Shown: positions 45,896 through 52,500 of the stretch, piece by piece
Layout: each line of letters opens with the position of its first letter
Numbering within the stretch: the stretch's first letter is position 1
From: an uncultured Pseudomonadota bacterium
GTDB lineage: Bacteria; Pseudomonadota; Gammaproteobacteria; Steroidobacterales; Woeseiaceae
NCBI GenBank assembly: GCA_913055625.1
Contig: CAJXJW010000001.1
Location: 186,001 to 250,000 of the forward strand
Direction of reading: 5' to 3'
Length of the DNA stretch: 64,000 nucleotides
The notes under the pieces: model-generated
Database searches by the model: none
Seen by the model: only the letters and a program-made list of their open reading frames with translations
What the model was told of the DNA's origin: nothing
Position numbers and translations under genes: made by a program

Positions 45896-47443
45896 ATGGA
45901 AGTGCTGATTCGAACGGCGCGCCTCGCCGGCGCGCTGACATTCCTGGCCACGGTCTTGCCGGCCGCCGCGGGCGACCGGACCGCTGCGACGCCCGGCGAG
46001 GAGCGCTCGGCCTACGTGCGCACGCAGGATGCCGACGCGCCGTTGCTCACGATCGCCGACTGGTTGCGGCGCGGCGAGTCGGTATTCTCGGCGCAGTGGA
46101 CACCCGTCGAGGGCGCCGGCCGGCCGATGTCGACGGGCACCGGCGCGCCGCTCGCGGACGGCAGCCGACCGCTCACGTTCCCGCACAATTTCAACCGAGT
46201 GTCGGCACGGGACGCGAACAGCTGCGCCGGCTGCCACAATGCCCCGTACGGCATCGCCGGCGGAGGAGGGGACTTCGTCACCGGCGTATTCGTCGCCGCC
46301 CAACGCTTCGATTTCGCCACGCTCGACGCGGGCGACGGAGTTCTGCTGCGCGGCGCGGTTGCCGAGACCGGCGCGCCGGTGGATCTGCAGTCGATCGGAA
46401 ATTTTCGCGCCACGCCCGGCATGTTTGGCGCCGGCTTCATCGAGATGCTGGCGCGCCAGATGACCGCCGACCTGCAGGACGCGCGTGATCGCCTCGGCCC
46501 CGGCGGCTCGGTGGTGTTGTCGTCGAAAGGCGTCCAATTCGGGACGCTGGCGCGGGCCGCGGACGGCCGCTGGCTCGTCGCCGAAGTGGAGGGGTTGCCG
46601 GCGCAGAGCACGCGCAGCGCGGGCCCCGCGAATCCGCCGTCGCTGGTGATTCACCCGTTCCACCAATCGGGCAGCGTGGTGTCATTGCGGCAGTTCACAA
46701 ACAATGCCTTCAACCACCACCACGGCATGCAGTCCGTCGAGCGCTTCGGCGACGGCACGGACCCGGACGGCGACGGCATCGTCGATGAGCTTACGCGCGC
46801 CGACATCACGGCCGCGACGCTGTTCCAGGCAGCACTGCCGGTGCCGGTGGTCGAGTTTCCGCGGGACCCGGTGCTGCGGAAGGCTGCGGTGCGCGGGCGC
46901 CGGCTGTTTTCCCAGATCGGCTGCGCCGATTGTCATCGACCGACGCTCGCCCTGGATGACGAGGGCTGGATCTACACGGAGCCGAATCCCTACAACCCGG
47001 ACGGCAACCTGCGGCCAGGCGACGCGCCGACGGTGCGCATGGACCTGACGAGTCCGGCGCTGCCGGGACCGCGGTTGCGTGCGAAGCACGGCGTCGTGCG
47101 CGTGCCGGCGTTCACCGACCTCAAGTTGCACGACATCACGTCCGGTCCGGACGACCCCAATGCGGAGGCCGTCGACATCAACGAGCCGGGAGGCTCACCG
47201 GGGTTCTTCGCGGGGAACAGGCGGTTCCTGACGAAGAAACTCTGGGGCGCGGCGAACGAGACGCCGTATTTCCACCACGGCCTGTACACCACCCTTCGTG
47301 CCGCGACCCTGGGGCACGCGGGCGAGGCGCGCGTCGCGCGCGAGGCCTTCGAGTCCCTGTCGCCCGCAGACCAGGGTCGGGTCATCGAGTTCCTGAAGAC
47401 GTTGCGGGTAGCCGGGCCTCGCGAACGCGGGCGGCGCCACTGA
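45896..47443 (+). CDS. Di-haem oxidoreductase/peroxidase-like c-type cytochrome (DUF1111 type)
   Basis: A 515-residue exported protein from ATG 45896 (AAGGAG seven bases upstream) with a signal peptide ending LPAAAG. Two haem-binding CxxCH motifs are present: CAGCH in the N-terminal half and CADCH in the C-terminal half (RLFSQIGCADCHRPTLALDDEGW). The DHOR/DUF1111 blocks FGAGFIEMLARQM, TNNAFNHHHGMQSVERFGDG, RTPAFTDLKLHDIT-like (RVPAFTDLKLHDIT) and LTKKLWGAANETPYFHHGLYTTL are clear. It likely acts as a periplasmic peroxidase or electron acceptor. It is divergent from the Tat flavoprotein, and its stop abuts the stop of the next, convergent gene. Confidence 0.9.
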   Translation: MEVLIRTARLAGALTFLATVLPAAAGDRTAATPGEERSAYVRTQDADAPLLTIADWLRRGESVFSAQWTPVEGAGRPMSTGTGAPLADGSRPLTFPHNFNRVSARDANSCAGCHNAPYGIAGGGGDFVTGVFVAAQRFDFATLDAGDGVLLRGAVAETGAPVDLQSIGNFRATPGMFGAGFIEMLARQMTADLQDARDRLGPGGSVVLSSKGVQFGTLARAADGRWLVAEVEGLPAQSTRSAGPANPPSLVIHPFHQSGSVVSLRQFTNNAFNHHHGMQSVERFGDGTDPDGDGIVDELTRADITAATLFQAALPVPVVEFPRDPVLRKAAVRGRRLFSQIGCADCHRPTLALDDEGWIYTEPNPYNPDGNLRPGDAPTVRMDLTSPALPGPRLRAKHGVVRVPAFTDLKLHDITSGPDDPNAEAVDINEPGGSPGFFAGNRRFLTKKLWGAANETPYFHHGLYTTLRAATLGHAGEARVAREAFESLSPADQGRVIEFLKTLRVAGPRERGRRH

Positions 47444-48295
47444 TCAGCCGGACAGCGACGCACCGCGGGCGACGGCGCCTTTCAGGAGTTCCAGGACCAG
47501 CCACACGAAGACGATGGGCAGGATGATCGTCTGCAGCACGAACAGCACGATCAGGTTCACGATGTGTTCGCTCGCATTCGCGGTCGCCATGCGCAGACGA
47601 TCGAGTCGCGCCTCGACGTCCATGGAACGCCAGGTGTCACGAATCGTCGTGCCGAGACGGTCCATGAACGATTCGTCACCCGGCGGCAGCGCGGGCGCGG
47701 CGCCGGCGTTCAGGTCCTCGATCGTCGCGCTCGTCGCTTCGAGCGCGGCGGTCGCGGTGCGTTGTTCGGGCTCGAGAAAATGCGTGGCGACGGTATTCGT
47801 CGCGATGATCAGCGACGGCACGATGAAGCGCAGGGCGAGCGTCATGACGAGGAGGTTCGTGCCGGTGACCACGTATCGACGTTCGGCCATGCCGGGCCAC
47901 CAGAGGAGAATCACGGCCGCCGCGCCGGCCAGGCAAAGCGCGGCGGTAAAGCCCCACCAGCGCGTCATTTTCAACAGGACATTCTGCAGGCCGAGGGAAC
48001 TGGTCGCGACCAGCATCACGCCCGAGAACTGCTCGACGAGATCGTTGATCGGGTCGAGCACTTCGCCGACGCCGAGATTGACGCCGACGCCGCCCGGTTC
48101 CAGGGCGAGTTCGGTGCCTTGCGCGAGCGAGATGACGCCGTTCAGCGTCCGTGCCACCGCGAACGTGACGAGCGCGCGGCGAAAGGCGTCCTCGGCATAC
48201 TCCTCGGCGGCGTCGTCGACGATGCCGCTGGCCGCCAGGGCAATCGCCAGCACAATCATGAGCGTCCACGCGATCTTTCGCTTCTGCATCGGCAT
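47444..48295 (-). CDS. Uncharacterised membrane protein
   Basis: A 283-residue protein I do not recognise. Membrane helices are predicted by eye at about 7-24, 112-134, 143-167 and 240-268. A soluble region between the third and last helix carries an amphipathic helix (ATAALEATSATIEDLNAG) and DESFMDRLGTTIRDTWRSMDVEARLDRLRMATANASEHIVNLIVLFVLQ. The N-terminus MPMQKRKIAWTLMIVLAIALAASGIVDDAAEEYAEDAF could be an uncleaved signal. It is divergent from the TIR gene (225-base gap) and abuts the cytochrome gene. A channel-like architecture is possible, but no homology supports it. Confidence 0.75.
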   Translation of the reverse strand: MPMQKRKIAWTLMIVLAIALAASGIVDDAAEEYAEDAFRRALVTFAVARTLNGVISLAQGTELALEPGGVGVNLGVGEVLDPINDLVEQFSGVMLVATSSLGLQNVLLKMTRWWGFTAALCLAGAAAVILLWWPGMAERRYVVTGTNLLVMTLALRFIVPSLIIATNTVATHFLEPEQRTATAALEATSATIEDLNAGAAPALPPGDESFMDRLGTTIRDTWRSMDVEARLDRLRMATANASEHIVNLIVLFVLQTIILPIVFVWLVLELLKGAVARGASLSG

Positions 48296-48472
48296 ACGGC
48301 CTCGGAACCGGGTTCCCGGATGCTAGCACGGCGGCCGGCCACCGCCGGCCCGGCCGGAGCGTCGGCCGACTGGTCTCCCCCTTATGTTAAGGCCGGCCCG
48401 TCGTGGTCCGGAACGCCCACCGCACCGGACATTTCCCGGCAGCCGAAAGGGCGATTCGTTACACTTGGCACG

Positions 48473-48510
48473 GCCGGTCAAAGACCGGCGCTCGACCGGT
48501 CGACGACCGG
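48473..48510. promoter_or_regulatory. Clustered CCGGTC/GACCGG palindromes before the TIR gene
   Basis: GCCGGTC-AAA-GACCGGC (48473-48489), then CGACCGGTCG (48493-48502), then GACCGG (48505-48510), ending 10 bases before the TIR GTG start. This may be an operator array or a leader hairpin that hides the ribosome site GGGGAG at 48509-48514. A TACACT -10-like hexamer lies at 48460-48465. Confidence 0.5.
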
Positions 48511-48520
48511 GGAGACGAGG

Positions 48521-50722
48521 GTGGCCGATAAATACAAGTACAAGGCCTTCATCAGCTACAGCCACGCCGACGAAAAATGGGCGTCCTGGCTGCACAAGGC
48601 GCTGGAGACCTACCGGGTTCCGAAACACCTGGTGGGGCAGCCGACCGATTTCGGTCCGGTGCCGGAACGGCTTGCGCCTGTTTTTCGTGACCGCGAGGAA
48701 TTGGCGTCTGCCACGAATCTCGGTGACACACTGACCGAAGCACTGCGCGGCTCCGCGTGCCAGATCGTGATCTGCTCACCGCGGGCCGCGAAGTCGCACT
48801 GGACGAACGAGGAGATCGTCACGTTCAAGCGGCTCGGCCGCGCACACCGCATCTTCGCGCTAATCGTCGACGGTGAGCCCGGCGCGTCCGGCAATCCGGA
48901 CACCGCGGACGAGGAGTGCTTTCCGCCGGCATTGATTTACGAACTCGGGCCGGACAAGAAGCTCTCCGATGTCCGGACGGAGCCGATCGCGGCCGACGCT
49001 CGCCCCGGCAAGGACCCGCGGCAGGCAGCGAAGCTGAAACTGATCGCCGGGATGCTCGGCGTCGGTTACGACGACCTTGCCCAGCGCGACGCGCACCGGC
49101 GGCACCGGCGCATGATGGCGCTGTCGGCGGCGGCGTCGGTCGGCATGCTCGTGACGTCGGGGCTTGCGGTCACGGCCTACCTGGCGCGCAACCAGGCGCA
49201 GATCGAGGCCGAGAAGGCGAACCAGACCACGCGCTTTCTCGTGGACATGTTCCGCATGTCCGATCCGAGCGAGGCGAGGGGCAATACCATCACGGTGCGC
49301 GAGGTCCTGGACAAGGGCGCCGATCGCATCGAGGACGAACTGGCCGAGCAGCCGGAAATACAGGCGACGCTAATGGACACGATGGGCACCGTGTACCAGA
49401 GCCTGGCGCTGCTGCCCGAATCCGCATCCCTGCTCGAGAAGTCGCTGGCGAAACGTGTCGCGTTGTTCGGGCCGGACAGCGAACACGTGGCGCAGGCCCA
49501 GGCGCATCTCGCCGAAGTGCTCGGTTTACAGGCACGGTACTCGGAGTCGGAGCCGATGTTCCGCGCAGCGCTGGAAACCCAGCGCAAGGAACTGGGCGAC
49601 GAATCTGCCGCGGTCGCCGCCTCCCTGCAGGGCCTGGCCGACGTCCTCACCATGGAAGGGCGCTTCGACGAGGCCGAGCCACTGCTGCGCGAATCGCTGG
49701 ACATCTATCGGTCGATGGGCGACGGGGAGTCGCGCGACGTCGCCGAGGCGCTCGAGTACCTTGGCATGAACCTGTACGACCAGGGGCAGTACGACGACGC
49801 GGAGCGGCTATTGCGCGACTCGGTCGCACTTCAGCGACGGCTGACGCCCGATAGTCTGCACCCGGATCTCGCCGACGCGATCAGCAACCTGGCGCTGGTC
49901 CTCAGTGGCGGTAGCGACACCGCGGAGGTCGAGGCACTGTACCGCGAGGCACTGGCCATCAACCGGGCCGTGCTGGATCCGACACATACGACCATTGCGG
50001 CCAACCTGAACAACCTCGCATTCCTGTTGCATGACAAGGGGGAACTCGCGGCGGCGGAAGCACTGTATCGCGACGTCATCAGCATCCGTCGGCAGCGGCT
50101 CGGCGCTGAGCACCCGGAGGTTGCGCTCGCGATGAACAATCTCGCCTTCCTGTTGTACGACAAAGGCGATGTCGGCGGGGCCATGGACATGGCCTCGCAG
50201 TCGCTGGCCATGCTCAATCGCTTGTTTCCCGACGGGCAGCATCCGCACATCGCGACGTCGTTGACGAACCTCGCACGTTGGTCGATCGATCAGGGCTCGT
50301 ACGCAGAGGCGGAGCCGCTCCTCGCCCGGTCGCTCGACATCCAGGAGGCCCAGTTGGGTCGGGATCACCCTCGATACGCAGTGTCGCAAACGGAGATGGC
50401 TCGCGTTTACCTGCTGACGGGCCAACCGGAGCTGGCAGCCGAAGCGGCGGCTGAGGCACGAGAGACCCTGGCGCGCACGCTGTCGCCGGCACACTGGCGG
50501 ACCGCCTGGGCCGGCGCCGTCGAAGGCGCTGCCCGTCTGGAGCAGGGCGATACGGAGCAGGCCGAGGTCCTGCTTCTCGATAGCTACAACGTGATCCAGG
50601 ACGACCCGACGGTCGGGAATCAGGTCACCGAGAGTACCAGCTCGTTTCTCGCGCGCCTGTATCTCGAATCCGGGAGGCCGGAGATGGCGGCGCAGGTCGT
50701 CGCCGGCACGGAAGCGGAATGA
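48521..50722 (+). CDS. TIR domain - transmembrane helix - TPR repeat protein
   Basis: A 733-residue protein from GTG 48521 (GGGGAG upstream). Residues 5-185 form a TIR domain: YKAFISYSHADEKWASWLHKALE, the BB-loop region VFRDREELASATNLGDTLTEAL, and SPRAAKSHWTNEEIVTFKRLG, where E98 lies four residues after W94, the position of the catalytic glutamate in SARM1/AbTir-type NADases. One membrane helix follows (about 198-221) after a basic HRRHRRMM stretch, which by the positive-inside rule puts TIR in the cytoplasm and the C-terminal ~510 residues outside. That part contains kinesin-light-chain-like TPRs (NLAFLLHDKGELAAAEALYRDVISIRRQRLGAEHPEVA). Possibly an NAD-cleaving signalling receptor. Confidence 0.9.
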   Translation: MADKYKYKAFISYSHADEKWASWLHKALETYRVPKHLVGQPTDFGPVPERLAPVFRDREELASATNLGDTLTEALRGSACQIVICSPRAAKSHWTNEEIVTFKRLGRAHRIFALIVDGEPGASGNPDTADEECFPPALIYELGPDKKLSDVRTEPIAADARPGKDPRQAAKLKLIAGMLGVGYDDLAQRDAHRRHRRMMALSAAASVGMLVTSGLAVTAYLARNQAQIEAEKANQTTRFLVDMFRMSDPSEARGNTITVREVLDKGADRIEDELAEQPEIQATLMDTMGTVYQSLALLPESASLLEKSLAKRVALFGPDSEHVAQAQAHLAEVLGLQARYSESEPMFRAALETQRKELGDESAAVAASLQGLADVLTMEGRFDEAEPLLRESLDIYRSMGDGESRDVAEALEYLGMNLYDQGQYDDAERLLRDSVALQRRLTPDSLHPDLADAISNLALVLSGGSDTAEVEALYREALAINRAVLDPTHTTIAANLNNLAFLLHDKGELAAAEALYRDVISIRRQRLGAEHPEVALAMNNLAFLLYDKGDVGGAMDMASQSLAMLNRLFPDGQHPHIATSLTNLARWSIDQGSYAEAEPLLARSLDIQEAQLGRDHPRYAVSQTEMARVYLLTGQPELAAEAAAEARETLARTLSPAHWRTAWAGAVEGAARLEQGDTEQAEVLLLDSYNVIQDDPTVGNQVTESTSSFLARLYLESGRPEMAAQVVAGTEAE

Positions 50723-50731
50723 TGCAGTCCG

Positions 50732-50750
50732 CGGTCCTGGCGAAGGACCG
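50732..50750 (+). repeat. Short hairpin between TIR and lectin genes
   Basis: CGGTCC-TGGCGAA-GGACCG starts 10 bases after the TIR stop. It is a possible attenuator or processing site within the presumed operon and has no T-run. Confidence 0.35.
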
Positions 50751-50835
50751 GATGATGGATTGCCCGGCGAGTCGAGGCCATGTAGCCCTGCACCCGCAAC
50801 GATAACAAGAACACAGAACCAGGAAGGGAGCTCTT

Positions 50836-52416
50836 ATGAATACGTCAGTGCGAAAAAATTCGATACTGGTCGTGCTGTTGGCCGGTCTTCTGCCCAGCCT
50901 GGCCAGCCGGGCCGAGACACCCGGGCCGGTCCAGTGCGGCGGCCCGGAGGGCAGCTGTTACCAGGTCTTCATTTATGATGCCGAGCCGAATACCGAGGCA
51001 TCGAAAGGCTGGCCTTCCGCCCGGACGGCGGCGAACGGCAAGCTGAACGACGGTGTATCTGGCCATCTGGCGACGATTACGTCGCCCGAGGAAGACGAGT
51101 TCATCCGCTTGCTCGCGATCCAGACGTTCGCCGACACCGGGCTTCCGTCGGGGGAGCTCTGGGTGGGCGGGCAGCAATTGCCGATCGACGGCGCCTTCGT
51201 CGAGCCGGACGTCAATTGGTCCTGGATCAATGGCGAAGGGCTCTTCATGTACCAGAACTGGGAAGACGGGGAGCCAAACAACCAGGGTGGCGAGCAGTAC
51301 CTCGGTATTGGATTGGGAGGATTCGGTCAGCAAGACTACGGATGGAACGATGAACGGGTCCTCGGCAATATCCGGGGCTACGTGGTCGAGTTCGGTGCCT
51401 GGTTCCCGCAGGAAAATGCGGACGTGCTGCCACCCAGCCCGCTGACGCAGATGACGGCGGTGGCCCAGGAGGTCGTCGAGGCGGGCACGTTCCGGCAGTA
51501 CAGCTGCTTGTTGTCTCAGCCGGTCCATTCCTACGGAGCGACGAACCTGGTCCGGGAGATCCGGAATACCCCGGGGTGCGAAGAACTGGCCGAGAACCTC
51601 GCTCCCGGCTCCAAGGCGTGGTTGCACCCTTACCAGCGTGCCTTCGCGACGATTGTGGATGACAACGGCAACGTCTATGACAACACCGTGGCGCAGGGTT
51701 CGGGACGGCATGCCCGCCTCGAAGCGAACTTCGTGGTGACGCTCGTCACCACGCGGGATCTGAACGGCCAGCCGGCGGCACTCACGCGCGGCGTGCTGCT
51801 GTCCGAGGAGGAAGCGGCGACCCTGCTGCCCGCAGAACCGACTTGCAATACGTCCCCGGTCAGTGACTCGCCGACCACGGTCGGTGTCACGTTGTCGGAG
51901 CGGACGTCGAGCGGAAGCCTGGCGAGGAACGTGACCGCGACCTGCAACCGTACGCGCAGCGCGGTGCGATTCTCCGACAACCTCTTTGCCTATCCGATCC
52001 GCAATATCTCGGCGGTCGCCCACCCCTGGATCCAGGTCCTGCAGGAAGGCATCGATCTCCGGCAGACCATCAATATGGCCTTACGCGATCGTTGCGTCGA
52101 TCCGCAATTCCTTCGCGAGCTCCGCCGACAAACGGACGCCGCGCTGGTCAATGCACTGTCCGGCCAGGTCGCTCGCATCGAGGCTGGAATCGCGGCCTTC
52201 CAGGAGGCGACGGTATTCGCGCTTGACGTGCCGGGCGAGACATACGGTGATTGCCCGGGCGAACCGAAGGGCGAGATCGGCAGTCGGCTCCTGGGCATCA
52301 CTTTTCAGGTACACCGGGGATTGCGCTACCCTGACACCTATGTGCTGTACCAGATTCCCGACGAGATCAAGGATCTGCTGCCGAGCTTTGCCGGCGAGAC
52401 ACCACCGGTCCAGTAG
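50836..52416 (+). CDS. Exported C-type lectin-fold protein
   Basis: A 526-residue secreted or periplasmic protein. The signal peptide is about 1-26 (ending ASRAE). Residues ~40-187 form a C-type lectin domain: GHLATITSPEEDEFI, LWVGGQQ, WSWINGEG, then E146-P147-N148 in NWEDGEPNN and W170-N171-D172 in YGWNDERV. EPN plus WND is the calcium and mannose/glucose-type binding signature of animal lectins. The remaining ~330 residues carry several cysteines and beta-rich sequence I do not recognise. AGGAAGGGAG precedes the ATG. It lies 113 bases after the TIR gene and 84 before the SLOG gene, apparently in one operon. Confidence 0.85.
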   Translation: MNTSVRKNSILVVLLAGLLPSLASRAETPGPVQCGGPEGSCYQVFIYDAEPNTEASKGWPSARTAANGKLNDGVSGHLATITSPEEDEFIRLLAIQTFADTGLPSGELWVGGQQLPIDGAFVEPDVNWSWINGEGLFMYQNWEDGEPNNQGGEQYLGIGLGGFGQQDYGWNDERVLGNIRGYVVEFGAWFPQENADVLPPSPLTQMTAVAQEVVEAGTFRQYSCLLSQPVHSYGATNLVREIRNTPGCEELAENLAPGSKAWLHPYQRAFATIVDDNGNVYDNTVAQGSGRHARLEANFVVTLVTTRDLNGQPAALTRGVLLSEEEAATLLPAEPTCNTSPVSDSPTTVGVTLSERTSSGSLARNVTATCNRTRSAVRFSDNLFAYPIRNISAVAHPWIQVLQEGIDLRQTINMALRDRCVDPQFLRELRRQTDAALVNALSGQVARIEAGIAAFQEATVFALDVPGETYGDCPGEPKGEIGSRLLGITFQVHRGLRYPDTYVLYQIPDEIKDLLPSFAGETPPVQ

Positions 52417-52500
52417 TCCCGAACTGCAGTCGTGCCGTGACCACCGTCCGCCGGCCCCGGGCGTGTGCTTGCGGCGCGGCTCGTTTGGGCACGTGACGGG

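Noticed and set aside
50836-52416. Target protein of a diversity-generating retroelement (C-type lectin fold)
   Set aside because: Variable DGR lectin domains are C-terminal and next to a template repeat and reverse transcriptase; here the domain is N-terminal and neither is present.
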